From Aedes albopictus (lineage: Eukaryota; Arthropoda; Insecta; Diptera; Culicidae): a stretch of 64,000 bases of DNA. The stretch's first letter is position 1. Each line of letters begins with the position of its first letter. The stretch is from positions 9,192,252-9,256,251 of the forward strand of contig NC_085137.1 of the NCBI RefSeq assembly GCF_035046485.1, written 5' to 3'. Made by a program: the position numbers and the translations under genes. Of the stretch, positions 1 through 12,261 are shown in pieces. The notes under the pieces were generated by a model. It made no database searches, was not told the DNA's origin, and saw only the letters and a list, made by a program, of their open reading frames with translations.

Positions 1-354
1 CTGTAATTTCTGCCGGTAAGTCGGCGGCGTTTTCCTCTCGCCTTCCTCTCCCCGGATGGACGGTTTTCTGCTTTTTGTCGTTGTCGTCGTTGTTGTCGAT
101 CGTCCCCTCTATCTACGTCCTATTCCTTTGAGAGGGAGGTGGGAGTGAAATGCACCTACCTGGGGACGGCATGATTCTCAGAGTATCCATCCAAACCAGA
201 TTCATGCTTGTTCAACGTGGACCAGTCATTTTCAAGTCATTATTGTGTTTACAGATACCTTAAGTTATACCTCCTTACCTTGATATCGTGTTGGCTACAA
301 AGTAACTTCACTCCAGTGCCGAGCATAAATTAGAGCACCATCTTCATCGTTCTT

Positions 355-885
355 AAGCGATGTTCATCCAGCTTCCCCGAACGTTCAGGGTTCTCAGTTT
401 ATCAGCCGCGTGCAGCCAACGCGTTCGCGGTCGCTCAAGAAGTCTCCAGCTTCTGCTTGGTTCCCTGAATATTGTTTTGCTATTCGTTCTTCCAACATAC
501 TCACTACGCATCCAGCCCACTGAAGTGTGCCGTATTTTATTCGGTTCACAATATTCGTTCCTTTGTACTCGTTATTCATGCGTCTGTAGTCTGCACCACA
601 CGCCATTTCATGGTTTCTCGCGGAGAATTGTCCACAGTTGTTCAGGCGTAAAACACCGAAAACTTTACAGTCTAACCTCTCGTGGCCTCGTGATTGAAGA
701 GAACCACAGTGAAAATCAGCGTCATATACCGAGCGAATTTCTTTTGCTTTTGCCAGTTACGGCTCCTAAACTGGTTACGGAGTCCGTAAAAGGCTCTATT
801 TGCAGCTGCAATACGCTTTTTCACTTTAAGGAGATCCTTATTGTCCACATCATAATTGTTCTGAAAAGATAGAATGATGGAGCGC
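355..885 (-). pseudogene. Decayed non-LTR retrotransposon, C-terminal end of reverse transcriptase ORF
   Basis: Read on the minus strand, 753-824 translates to a peptide with the core AAANRAFYGLRNQF, and 394-606 to one containing YRRMNNEY and IVNRIKYGTLQWAGCVVSM. Both are the well-known tail of Jockey/RTE-type retrotransposon ORFs that follows the RT domain: an R-I-A-A-x-N-R-A-Y/F-x-G-L block, then a R-R-M-N...I-K-x-x-L-x-W-A-G-H-V-x-R-M block. The pieces lie in the expected order but in different frames with stops between them, and the WAGH histidine is a cysteine. No RT catalytic region is present, so this is a dead 3' fragment. The exact clade (RTE or Jockey) cannot be settled from the tail. 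Confidence 0.72.
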
Positions 886-1703
886 GAACTGTTTTGAGCA
901 TCAAGACTGTCTATTGAAAGTATAGTTTCATCGAATTGGTTATTTCGTTTTCCGCGACTGAAACTCTAAATACTAATCAACTAGGCTCCATTCTAATCTC
1001 CGGCTTATCAAAAGTCCTTATCGTCTCTCTGTCTTCCGATCGTCCACAGGCTTCGCACTGCCGTCTATCTTGCCCCCATAATCTTGCTAGCTAACTAGAT
1101 GCCCATTACCTTAATAACAACCTAACTTCCGCGCGATCCCTATTCAATGCCTAAGAAAATCTCTGGTGAATTTCTTCCAATATTCTGGTATTCAAAAATA
1201 CAAACCCAATTCTTTGGATACCTAGTTCTTTTAAATAATCACTGTGAGCTGCTGACAAGATGATGTATTCCTTGAAAGGTTCTTCCAAATTCCTTTCTAA
1301 AATCTTGTCGGGTTCCAAGCGTTATGCTTGGTAGCTCCTTGGAAAATCTTTGGAAGTTGTTAGTGAAATCCTCTGACTTACGCATCGAATTCTCAATACT
1401 TAGTGAATAAACTTATTTCAATACTAGAGTAAGGTGAATGGTGAGAACCGTTGAGCAGTCTCATTAGGGGAAGATCTTTGCTGAACTCTTTGGGAGTCCA
1501 TGTCATTTAGTGATTTGACTAATGTCATTATTTGTTCGTTCCTTTTCATGGCGCTCTTCGGCAGAAAGGCTATCAAGATGCCCGATCTGGGAATGTTCAT
1601 TTCGTCCACCGTTATCTACTCAAGTCCTTCGCATACCGGTATGCAGAGAGTTATCTTTCTTTATCAGTCCGCTGACATATTGGTCAATGCAGTTGATAAT
1701 GTA
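886..1703. other. Unassigned non-coding sequence
   Basis: About 800 bases with no open frame that looks coding, no tandem structure and no inverted termini that I can see. It separates the retrotransposon remnant from the foldback element. Confidence 0.5.
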
Positions 1704-2854
1704 GCCATTCCATAGAAAAACGATATAGGGGAAATTACCTATTCTCGGCCGTTTTGTTCTCTTCGTCATTGGGGGTTTTTTTGAAACCTATTGAACTCAG
1801 AGTTGGTCTCAAATCTTTCCCAACAAAGCTGAATTATATGGCCAAGTTTCAGGCAATTTTTCTCACGAAAACCCCCCATGGCGAAGAGAACAAACCTGCC
1901 GATAATACCCATTGTCACCCTAGTGCAACTCCGATTATCGTGAAACTAGGTGGGATTGTAGTTCATCGAAAATAATTCGACCCGTATTTTCTTTTAATTC
2001 GTCATAAGGGTGACCAATTTTTAGATAGGGTGGCCCTAAGAATCAAGGTTTTTAAAAACTTAAAATTTTCAAAAAATCATAACTTTCGAACCAGTTGACC
2101 GATTCTAAACTTCTGTTTTTTTTTTTGTTTGAGAGCTATTGAATTCTAGTCTACAGGAAAAATACGGTGAATGGGCTAAATTGTGTTTTTGGGCAAAAAA
2201 TATGCAAATATATTAGTTTTTTCACGTTTTTATTGTCTCGGCAACAAAGGAATACCCTGGTTTTATAATTTTATCAGAAAATTCAGGAAATTTGGCGTAA
2301 TATATCAAAAAATCAAAAATGTATGGTTTTTAGTTTTTGAGATATGATTTTTTGAATATAGAGAGCCATATAATTTGATACTAGCTTTTTAAAAAAAAAG
2401 CTTTTTTTTTAATCATATGTCAAAGACTGAAAAACATACATTTCTGATTTTAGATATGTTACGCCAAATTATTTGAGTTTTCTGATAAAAATATAAAATC
2501 AGGATACCTCTTTGGTCCCAACACCATGAAAACGTGAAAAAAAAAACAAATTTATTTACATAGTTCTTGCACAAAAGCACAATTTAGCACATTCAACGTA
2601 TTTTTCCTAAAAACTAGAACTCAATAGCTTTCCAACAAAAAAAAAATTGAAATCGGTTAACTGGTTCAAAAGTTATGATTTTTTTATTTATTTTTAGTTT
2701 TTAAAAACCTTGATTTTTAGGACCACCCTATATGAAAATTGGTCACAATAATGATAAAATAAAAAATACGGGTCTAATTATTTTCGAAGAACTACGAACC
2801 CACCAAGTTTCACGATAATCGGAGTTGCACAATATCATTTTTCTATGGAATGGC
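1704..2854. mobile_element. Foldback (long inverted-repeat) element, about 1.15 kb, carrying a nested element
   Basis: The ends are inverted copies: GCCATTCCATAGAAAAACGA at 1704 matches the complement of the sequence ending at 2854. The two halves continue as a long imperfect palindrome (about 1923-2380 against 2410-2830), shown by paired blocks such as GTGCAACTCCGATTATCG at 1923 and its complement ending at 2830. The centre is the A/T run near 2390-2410. The left arm is longer because a smaller element sits in it at 1728-1920. There is no coding capacity, so it is a non-autonomous element. A single arm of the same family lies at 58610-59052. Confidence 0.8.
1728..1920. mobile_element. Nested 193-bp MITE with TA duplication
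   Basis: It is flanked by TA at 1726-1727 and 1921-1922. The two halves pair imperfectly: TTTGTTCTCTTCG near 1754 is complementary to CGAAGAGAACAAA near 1880, and the GGGGGTTTTT and AAAACCCCCC blocks also pair. It lies exactly where the left arm of the 1704-2854 foldback is interrupted relative to the right arm, so it inserted after that element. The TA duplication suggests a Tc1/mariner-type origin, which is inference. Confidence 0.72.
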
Positions 2855-2879
2855 TGGATGGTTGATAACAACTATAAAT

Positions 2880-3700
2880 AGTACAACATCTGTAAGTCAA
2901 TTTTATGCCCGTGTAGCTGCCGGCTTAGAATAGCACTACGGACCACCTGTTCCGAGGGTAAAAGTCCACCAAACAGGTAACCCCAATCCAAGGTGTCAGG
3001 CGACCCGTGCTGAGGGATGAATGGTTGAGGGGGTTTAAAAGATGCTCAATCTTTAACGGAGCCCGTAGCGTGGGTAGATCGCCTTTTTTGGTTACGTTGC
3101 GGTGATAGATCTACCAAACCGAAATCTAGTGTCGTCCTATTTTTCAATTTTGGAATATGTGTTCTGGTAATTCAAGGAATTATAGTATTTAGTCCTTACT
3201 ACTGCTGTTTTGGAGACTTCCAGTTTTTGAATAAAACTGAGTTTACCAACTTTACTTAGCATATAGTTAAAAACCTCACCATCTGAGGCTAAACTCAATG
3301 CAAAGGAAATCAAATTGGGTTAGGGATCCATGTATGTACTAACTTTCCGAAGATTGGAAAGTGCTAGTACGCAAGGAACATACTAGAATCCTTATTACTG
3401 AACACATGTCCCATTATTGGAATGATATTGCTGCTAATGTTAAAACCCGGGTCCTAAACCAGGGGAGAATTTAGCAATAAAACAAGGGTGATGTTAGGTT
3501 TCCGATGCATGGCCAATATCAGTACTTTCGTTTTGTTTTCTAACAAAACAAAACAAAAACTGTATAAAAAACGAGACTTTAATGCCCCTCAATGGCAATT
3601 GAGTAATGCGACATGTACTACACTAAGGATACGGGTAATGTCACAATAGATCTAAAAACTGGTCGCAGTGACAAACCCGAACAGGAATAAAAAAAAAGTC
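2880..3700. repeat. Unrecognised interspersed repeat-like sequence
   Basis: GC-richer than its surroundings, with no ORF. Its texture (short blocks such as AGGTGTCAGGCGACCCGTG and a run of AAAACAAAACAAAAC near 3540, ending at an A-run near 3690) resembles the untranslated part of a LINE, but I cannot name a family. An alternative is unique intron sequence. Confidence 0.3.
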
Positions 3701-5880
3701 AATTCTACATCTGTTCCTCGATACTCTACTACCCAAGTTATAAAAAGGTCCGCTTCAGAAGACAAAACTGACTTTTAAGTTCCACGAAGTTCAGATAAAC
3801 TGTCAAATGGAACTTTCTGGCTGCTTAAGAGGCTAACAAACCTAACCGGAACCTAGAGGCTAACCTTGCCGGAACTTCGCAGCAGCTTGAAAGCTGCTTA
3901 AGATACTACCTGAAACTCCATTGGAACTTTCAAGTTCTTAGATTTTCATTTCAGTAACTTGATGTTTTTTGTCCTTTTTTCAAAATCTCCTTTAAGGCTT
4001 TTTACGGCATCATCAGCATCGGCAGCCATGTTGGATATGTGACTTAAAATTTCAAAGTGATAATTCTCTGCCACCAAAGCGAATATTCGTATGAAAAAGT
4101 ATCATCCTATTTGCTCACTCGCAGTGATTGCGATGAAACTTTTTCTGCTGCGTAGCTGCAGAATTAACAGTTTTTTATCACTTCAAAAACGCGAGGCAAA
4201 CAGTCATTGAAAAGCAAAAATTTAATGATTCGTGTGAAAGTTTGGTGATGCATCATGACACCTTAAATGAATACTTTAATGGACAGCAAATTTGAATTTA
4301 CTCAATCTATGATTTGAAGTGCAGATAAAATGCGTCCAGTTGGTGCCAGCAGCGGAAAGTATAAACAAGCACGTTTCTAGCTTTCATTTTCCAGTGCTAA
4401 CAGCCCGGCGGCGGCACCATCGCATGTATTCGTCTGGGGCACTCTCGGTTCTCAACTTTCCCAAATTTTCACCGCAAGCTCGCGGAAGAATGGTAGTCAA
4501 GAGGAAAGTTTTGTGTATAGTAAGTGAGCTGAAATAGACAATGATTTAGCTGGGCAATTTTTTCTGTTTAGTTTATGTTCCGGAATACTTTCTTTGTCAA
4601 GAAAATTAGAGCGCAGCAGGACGACCCGGTTCAAATCTTCATAGGAGTGTGTCATGTAAAGTAAGTTTGGTCATTTTCTACCCTTCACAAGTAAAAATAA
4701 AAATGACTGTGGCGAATCTGAAAAGTACATTATTGATTTTAACATTCATTTTCAGATAGCTCCATCAGAAGCTGCTTAGAAGGCTATCCAGCTTCCTTAT
4801 GTGAACTTTAAAGTTCTGAAATTACTTATAAATGAAGCAAGTTGCTTTGCTCATGAAGGTACCTCTTATCCGAACTTTTGGTCAGTTTGGTACTTTGTTA
4901 TTAAAGACGGTATCTTTAACCAGTATTAACTGTTACATTGCTAGTCTCTAAGAGCTTTAGTCAGAAAGTCTTTTGTTATTATTTCCATAATTCTTACTAT
5001 CTGAAACTTTCAGTTTTCTGAGTTGATTTCTCTCAGCTTCTGCTACTCCCTTCTTGCCAGGAACCTTATATTCACGGATCGAGTATGAGCAGTTTTGGCC
5101 TTCTGATTTGTGCTTGGGTTTCCCGGGTTGACTGCGCTCAGTTACTCAACGCCATCGTATTCCCGAGTTGACTGCAGACTTTTGCTTTAGCCTGTTTGCC
5201 TGGGACTTCAAGTATCGCGGGCTTAGTGCGTTCAGCTTCTTTGTCTACCGATTTGTTCGCAACTTTCGAGCTACCGGATTCGCTTGTGGACAGCATCTGC
5301 CCTAACGTCTTGCAATTTTGGATGTTTATACCGATGATGCAGCTAGGGATTTATTGGAATGGTTCTTGTGTGGCATTCTCATGGGTCTTGATGTCCTTTT
5401 TATCAGTTACTTTTTACCGGTTTTGATGCTTTGATTCGGTCCACCTGCTGAGTTTTTTTTATTATTATTATTTTGCGATAGTAGACCCGCATGATAATAA
5501 ACTCGCTATGTTCCAAAAATCATCCGAATTGGTTGAAAGAAAACTGAGACATTACAGAGGGCGTAAAGTGGGTGACATCGTGTAATTGGAGTCATTTTCT
5601 GATCCTTATTTTTTCGTATTTTGATCGAATCCATTTCAATTCCAGTTCAATCATTTTCTATTGCGTGGTTTTGGAAATACAGTTAGAATGTTGCAGAAAG
5701 CAATCAGTAGGTCGGCTCCAGGGGCACGTTCTCCTCCATTTGGGAGCAAAAAGCAAATGCAAGGAATTCCAATGATTCTTTTTTTATGTTTATTTATTGC
5801 AGTTTATGCAAAGTTTTTTTTGCGCCCTGCAAAAAATAGGAAAACGTAAAAAAATTCAATGAATCCGAATGATACAATTG
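3701..5880. other. Non-coding stretch with short palindromic words
   Basis: No credible gene. AGCTGCTTA- and GGAACTTT-type words recur near 3780-3940 and 4755-4810, including AGCAGCTTGAAAGCTGCT at about 3881, and may be remnants of a small palindromic element. The rest shows nothing I can support. Confidence 0.35.
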
Positions 5881-5889
5881 GGCTATAGG

Positions 5890-6300
5890 GGTTCTAAAAA
5901 GGCTCCAAGAGAGTTTCAGAGGGTATCTGAAGGTTTCAAGCTATCAAGCTCCTCCAAACCTCAGTTAAACCCCATGAACCAATAAACGCCTGAAAACCCC
6001 CTGAAACACTCGGAAACCTCGTGAAACACCTTGAAACGTCCCCAGAAATCCACTAAAATATTCCTGAAACTCCTAAGAACGCCTATGTAACACCCTGAAA
6101 TGCCCTTGAACCTTTCTGAAACCCCCTGGACCCATGAAAATGCCACTCTTAAACTTTCTGAGCTTCTCTTGAAACTCCTCTGAAACCCCTGTAACCTCAG
6201 GCAAGGTCCCTGAAATGCCCTAAAATATTTTTTAAACCTCCGTAAATGCCCAGAAAGGAGGATCTTCTCCTCAAAAGTTCCAGAAATTCATAGAAACGCC
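5890..6300 (-). repeat. Degenerate CCTGAAACC-type tandem array
   Basis: Short, irregular units of roughly 10-25 bases built on CCCTGAAAC / CTGAAACCCC follow each other without a fixed period. The same word in the opposite orientation (GTTTCAGGGG) makes the arrays at 12360-12690 and 17080-17645. Peptides read through it are low-complexity shadows and not genes. Confidence 0.75.
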
Positions 6301-6354
6301 ATATAAACTTGCCCTTGTTGTTGTCAGCCGAATCTCCTCTCTGGAGCCACCAAA

Positions 6355-6594
6355 TGTTGGCAGCTGCACAATCTTCCAATTGGCAGTACGATTGGTGTAG
6401 TAATCCTCTTGCGGTGGGACTAGACTAAGTACGAACTGCATCTAGCCGTACTCTCGTCCACAGGTATCGCAATGATTAATCAATGATGTTCAGGATGACG
6501 AAGCTCACAGTCGTTCACAGTACCATTGCGAAGGAATACAGTGTTACATTCCGTGTGTGTCAGCAGACTAAGCGGAACGCGTAACTTTCGAACA
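6355..6594 (-). repeat. Possible LTR remnant with adjoining primer-binding-like site
   Basis: The segment begins TGTT and ends AACA, as LTRs do. Immediately next to its 3' end on the minus strand (6337-6352) lies TGGTGGCTCCAGAGAG, placed like a primer-binding site a few bases after an LTR. The internal sequence is lost into the CCTGAAACC array within about 40 bases. No second LTR or gag-pol is visible, so this is only a suggestion. Confidence 0.28.
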
Positions 6595-7359
6595 CCGTGC
6601 TACTCACTTAGGGTGGGAGATTTGAGAGGGAGAATAATTAAAATCAATACGTTCAAATCGTATGTGATAGCATTTGGGCCTTTCTAGACTCATGCCAACG
6701 TTCTTGCATTCGGAGCCTTAGCTTACCAGAGTAGAAGGCATTTATTATATTCGGATCTGAGAAAAAGTTTGAACGATCCTATAATTTTTGATTTTCACGT
6801 TTCTAAGTATCCGTCAACTGTCTTGAAGGCTTGAATCCTTCAATCAGTAATCAGAATAATTTATATATCGCAAGTGCTAATTCAGATTCAAAGGAACTTA
6901 AGTAGTTAAATAATACTTGACTGGCCCGTATCGGGAGGTATCCAGTGAGGAGTCCAAAACAAAACTGGGTCTCGTCTTTATTGATCTTCCTGTTTTAAAT
7001 CCACAGGACCTACCAAATATAAACATGGTCTTTCCTGATAGGAAGATGAAATAGTGGCTGGCTCTACATTGGCCGAGTATTAGTTCTAAGCAACTCAAAA
7101 TTTAGTTCTAATGGTTGCTAGTGGTGTGTCGCCACGTAATCTTCTATAATGCAGAGTACATTTTTCTGAAAGCTAGCAACACTGGTTAAGGAGTTCGAGC
7201 AGAAGTAAGAAAAGTACTGAAATATGGCAGTAGTACTTTGATGAGCACCTCACTGGCGGGGGAAACGTGCGACCGGGCAGCCAAGGCTGCGGATTAAATG
7301 ACTACGGTAGTGCAGCAAAAAACAAAAAGCTGGCAATAGAGGAAAACGAGAAGTGTATA
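6595..7359. other. Unassigned non-coding sequence
   Basis: Moderate base composition, no ORF of interest, no repeats that I recognise. Confidence 0.45.
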
Positions 7360-8167
7360 GAGTAAAGTGGGGCAAGAGTTTCTTTTGAAGTTTTTGAGCT
7401 CAACTCAAATTATTTCTTTCGGGTGTCAAGGTTGTTCGAAGCTTTTTTTGAGAAAAAGAGTCTTTCACTCCAAAAATTGTGAAAATTGATCAATATTTCG
7501 AAAAGTTATGACAAAATGTTGGTTTTTGATCAAAAAATTGTAATATGCGATGCTCCTTTCTATGCAATGCATGGAATGGAATTGTAATTAAACGAATTCG
7601 ATATTTTATTTTGGGGCGTAACTAGGTGTGTTTTGAAGATGCTTTAGTATGTATGACTTTTTGCAAAAAAGATTTGGAAATCATAGTTTACACATAGTGG
7701 GGCAAAAGTTCGAATAATGGGGCAAGAGTTCGAGTCATGTGGCAACTTCAGGTAAAAACCTAAAATTCTGCAAAATGTCCATATTATCTCTTAAATCCAT
7801 CAGTGAGATTTTTGGTGTAATAAATTTAACCCTGATTTGAATAAATTCCAGATCGAACTTTAAAGTGTATTCCAGTTCCAACATCAAATTTATTGGTTTT
7901 AAGTATTCCTATTACCAAAGTATGAAAATAATGTGCTACGGTTAGCGAAATTCCACAAACACAAGATTCAAACTTTTGCCCCAGAAACACACATACAAAA
8001 AGTGTTCTAACTCAAAATTGATAAGACATTTGGCGTAACTTTGTTCAGCAAAATTTTAGCACATGGATGGTAGAATCACCACACGGTATTCATTTATTTT
8101 TATCAGCTTCGAATTTTTGAGAAAATTGAATTTTCAACTGGGGTCGAACTTTTGCCCCACCTTACTC
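7360..8167. mobile_element. 808-bp TIR element, GGGGCAAAAGTTCG family, TA duplication
   Basis: The left end is GAGTAAAGTGGGGCAAGAGT. The right end, complemented, is GAGTAAGGTGGGGCAAAAGT. TA stands on both sides (7358-7359 and 8168-8169). The terminal word is repeated internally near 7698-7730 (GTGGGGCAAAAGTTCG, then ATGGGGCAAGAGTTCG) and again inverted near 7975. It has no transposase. A second member of the family is at 37653-38980. Confidence 0.85.
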
Positions 8168-9470
8168 TACTGCTATTCATACAATTTTTCCTAGAAAAAC
8201 TTGTGCCAAATTATGTTGACTGTTAAAAATTATATTCCGCAGCGTAATATTTTTTCAGATTTGTTAGTTTTTTCATACATAAGTAGGCTTATTGTACGGC
8301 GACTTTTAAATGCTCTTTATCGACAAAATACTTTAATCCCAAACGGCGCATTTTATGCCACTCTCTCCCACTAGTAGTCACGTTGTCGCCAGTACAGTTC
8401 GATTCCCCTCGAGCCCTATACGCGCGGGCCGCGCGCCCTCCGACTGCGGTACTGGTTTCAAGTCAAATAAATATTAAAAATTGAATTTATCATATTTTGC
8501 TCTTGTGATTATCGTTGATACAATTCCATTGAGCTTGAGAGCCTTGAGACGTTTTGCGCGAGACATCGTGAAGTGGAGGGTCGTTGAGGCGGGCAGCGGC
8601 GTGGTAGTTCAACATGGGTGAACACAGCAACTGTGTGTATGAGAGGTACACACGGAGAGAGAGAAATGTAGTATAATGTGCGTTTGTGTAATTATAATAA
8701 TTATATCGGAATAAAATGGAACACTTTTTTTTTGCTTCCATGGCGTAGGGGCTCTCGTGGCACGGGTAGATGTCCATTGGTTGCTTTTGAAGACGAAGGT
8801 AAGAAAGAGAGAAGCCGAGTTGCAAATGCATTGGAGACTGGGTGGAGAAAAATCGAATCGAAGAGGACATCCCTCCTCCCGGGGTCTGTCGGAAAATTGT
8901 ACGGTGGTGGGAGTTTGTCCAATTATAGCGAAGAAACGAGTTTATTTTGCTATTGGTATAAACATTGTTGAAGTGTATGCAGCTAGTTGTCTTGACAGTT
9001 TCGTTTATAAGCAAATCATCACTATTATTTGAATGTAATTTAATTGTCAACTGAGTAAAAACAGGATGAAATGAGTTATCCGTTCTGAAGTGAGGCAAGG
9101 GTGAAAACTATCAGTGCTCAAACCTTTGATATGTGGTGATGTACGCCAGTGAAACCTGGTGTGTATCAGTTAAGAACATTCATAGGTAACAGGTTTTCAT
9201 CAACAGATGCAGCATGACGGCCTCACAACTGAATCTTCAACGCTGAGCTCTTTTACAGATATCCCCAAAAGTCGATAACTGACCGATGTTTCTACATAGT
9301 ATTACATATAGTCTGAATATCTACCAAACGGCAATTCATAAGCAAAACGAGCCTGTGCCCTAACCATTTCGTGCAAATAACCTTGCGTATTAAAAACTCT
9401 TCAAATATTGTTCTTTTTGAATCTGATTCCTGCACCATTTCGGGTGTGATATGATGTCACCCCATCCCAC
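8168..9470. other. Non-repetitive sequence without a supported gene
   Basis: It contains a CG-rich patch at 8410-8440 and the longest unbroken minus-strand frame of the repeat-poor DNA (202 codons, 8490-9098). That frame shows no recognisable domain, its other frames are also rather open, and it is rich in N, T, S and Y as expected of AT-biased chance ORFs. I therefore do not call it a gene. Confidence 0.4.
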
Positions 9471-11930
9471 GGTAGAATACTTAGTTTTATGTCCGTCTGT
9501 TGACAATCGATTCGCACTGAGAAGTGCTCTCCAACCTACCTCGTCGTCAACATCGTTCCTCGGGGTACGACAATTTGACGGAAGGACGTCATCGGAGCCA
9601 ACCGGAGTCAGTCAGTGACTATAATTCCATCATTCTGCGTGTCTGCGTTCTGCGCAATCAGTCAGCCAGCCAGCAAGCCGGCGAGCCAGTGCACTCCTCG
9701 TAGGAGACAGACATGGTACTTTGTGTTCCCGTTCGCATAACTCAATGCTAAATTAATGAAATTTATATGCAATACATATATTTCATCTTCCATGCTCCGG
9801 CATTGCTCGCGGTAAGGAAATGCGACTGGTACCTACCTACATATGCAAAAGCTTGCCTCGTCTCTCGGCTTGACGAAAGAAGAGAAATTCATTTGATAAA
9901 TTGGATTTTTATTGTAATAAAAAAGGAGGCAAAACTACGTTTATATATAAATACAGATAATTATACACTTAAGTTGGATGGATGTGGCTGTGTTTTTGTT
10001 TCTGCTGTTTCCAGTGCAACCGGAGTTGAGCTCTTCGTCACTGCTATCAAGCAAGGTCCCACTCTGTTCAGAGTGGCCATCAGCCATCCATCCATCGCTC
10101 ATGCCTCCTCGAGCATAAATTGTAAAAACCAATTATCGATCTCTACTTCTCTTTCTGTGTACCTGCGGTTCCAATACTTTTATTAATTATTATTATAATA
10201 TGATCGATTAAAGAGCCCATCGCTATTTGCATTTAAAATGCACGATTTTCCCGTTTTAGATCGATTGCTGCTGCTACTTTTGCGCGGTTGAAGTTGATGC
10301 GATTGCATTTTCATCCTTTTCTCATTTTATTGATTGCTGCTACTACTGGTGGGATGTTGTTGGTCCATCTTCATCGCGTCGGAATGAAACAGCAGTAAAT
10401 GATGCTTACATTTTAATGCCCGATGAGCGATCGGCATTTTTGTATTATTATTCATTGGAGCTGGAAACATCGAGGACAACGCGAGAAGCCCTTGAATCAC
10501 TGCTGGCTGCATTTGTCCATCAATGATAGTGGGGCGTAACCGGTGTCAATAGCAGTTTGATTGCCAAGGGGTCCATCAATGTGTGAATGCTTTATTAATG
10601 TGTTCTTTCCGCCGAACAGTTCCATTTAGCTGTCCTCCTGCTGGAACGCTTCCAAGAAACATAAAAGCCGAACCACGAAACAAAGGTCGCTTCAGGATTG
10701 TTGAACTCTACCAAAGACACCGGCTGGCTTGAAATCATTTCCATCTAGGTCCCAAAGCATATGAACAAAACGAGATCCACTCTGGCAACAGTACTAATCA
10801 TTATACACCCGTAACCGCCTGACGTTAATGATACCTACTCTCGTACGGCGGTGATTCAACAGCGTGCAAATACGAACATAAATAAAGTTTGTATCATTTT
10901 GTTGTTTCTGTTATTTCGATTTCGATTTTATTACCCTTCTGCCACCGGATCGATTTGGGGATCGGCAAACCTTTCTATACCACGCTGCGTTGGAAATCTC
11001 CAGGAACGGTTCTCAATGGGTGCTTCCACGAGCCATCTGTTCTAGTAGTTGTGAGTCTGATTTTTAGTTTTTACTTGGTAGATCAACTTTTTATGCTGTC
11101 AAATCAAAACTTTTTGTCAATTTTTGGTCATGCGAAAAAAAAATGAGGATCATCAATACACCTTTTGATTGGTTCTGAATCTCTCAGAATTTCCTATCCT
11201 AACTTCTCGTGAAAACGGCCAGTACACATAAATTGGGACATCAGCTGGTCGTCCAACTATACGTATCAGCGAGAGACTAAGCAAAACTGTGCGCTATGAT
11301 GCTCCGAGTATCTAGGGACTTGATGTCAGGACTGCTTAATGGCACCAACGTAAGGTATGATCGACGAAAACTTCAAATAAATAAACGACCTAGACCAATG
11401 TAACCAAAAGTCAGCTAAGCTATTAGTGCAGTGGCTGGTATTTTGGGAACCTTTTCGCCATAATTCAGCCAATTTCAAGCCAATTGATTTGAAACACGGT
11501 TGAATATTATACGTATCACACCGCTTACAAAAAAAGAAGTCAGTTAGTCCAAAATTGACTGAGGTATAGCAGAAGAGTGTCCAAAATAGAAGCTCTGCCG
11601 AGATGGTCTCACTTCCCTAGTCGAAACCCAATAATGATGAAAAGTGGCAAAATAAAATGGGAAGGATGTATCGGAACAGTATGCGAAAGTTTTATATTAT
11701 TTACTAGCAGTACAAGACAGCGCTAGTGCTCGTCAAATTCAATGATCGGAATGGAAGCTTACTGACATACAAACAATGCAATGGTGGCCACATTTTTCGA
11801 CTGGTGTAGGTGTAAACTGGAACCTCTTTTCATATCATGGATCTGACATGCAGAAATTGAAAATGTACATAAAAGAGAGATAATTTCATGCGTGAATTAA
11901 GTCAGTTCTCCAAATAAAAAAAAAATTTTT
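9471..11930. other. Repeat-poor island, possible regulatory or untranslated sequence
   Basis: Compared with the rest of the window this stretch has few recognisable repeats and a mixed composition: a CAGTCAGTCAGTGAC patch at about 9600, CAGCCAGCCAGCAAGCCGG at 9662, and TGCTGCTGCTACT-type triplets near 10265. The initiator-like TCAGT words and the GC-richer composition would fit a distal promoter, 5' exon or enhancer of a neighbouring gene. No codon-level evidence exists. Confidence 0.3.
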
Positions 11931-12049
11931 TTCGCTAGGTTTTGCTCTTAGGAGTTAGAGAAAACGCCAAGGAGATTTCTATGAATTTCAGGAGAGCCTA
12001 GAAAGAAGGGGTTCCATGAGTTTTCATAGACCTCCAGGGGGTTTGAATA

Positions 12050-12261
12050 AAGTACACCGGGCAAGTTGAAACGGATGCGGCAAGATAAAACGTGAAGTTT
12101 TGAAATAAATTTCAATCCAGTTTGGAAAATTGGCCTTTTCTAAAAGATTGTTTGATTAAAAAACGATGTGTTATAGCAGAAAAATTATTTATCATGACTA
12201 GATAACATTCTGTTAACACGCTGTTTAATCTTACTCCGCCCATTTCAACTTTCCCCGGTTT
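12050..12261. mobile_element. 212-bp MITE with CCGGG..AAGTTGAAA termini
   Basis: The left end reads AAGTACACCGGGCAAGTTGA and the right end, complemented, reads AAACCGGGGAAAGTTGAAAT. Both continue into a matching subterminal block (ACGG/GGGCGG), and TA flanks each side. There is no ORF. The size and TA duplication fit a mariner-type MITE. Confidence 0.72.

Noticed and set aside
360..872. 170-codon plus-strand ORF
   Set aside because: It is the antisense shadow of the retrotransposon tail read on the minus strand.
8396..8406. Isolated B-box-like GTTCGATTCC
   Set aside because: No A box at tRNA distance and no cloverleaf.
8490..9098. 202-codon minus-strand ORF
   Set aside because: No domain, AT-biased N/S/T/Y-rich composition, opposing frames are also open, and it covers a mixed region with no splice or start context.
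9600..9720. 5' exon with start codon at 9713
   Set aside because: TCAGT words and an ATG followed by GTACTT look suggestive, but no coding exon follows and nothing fixes a transcript.
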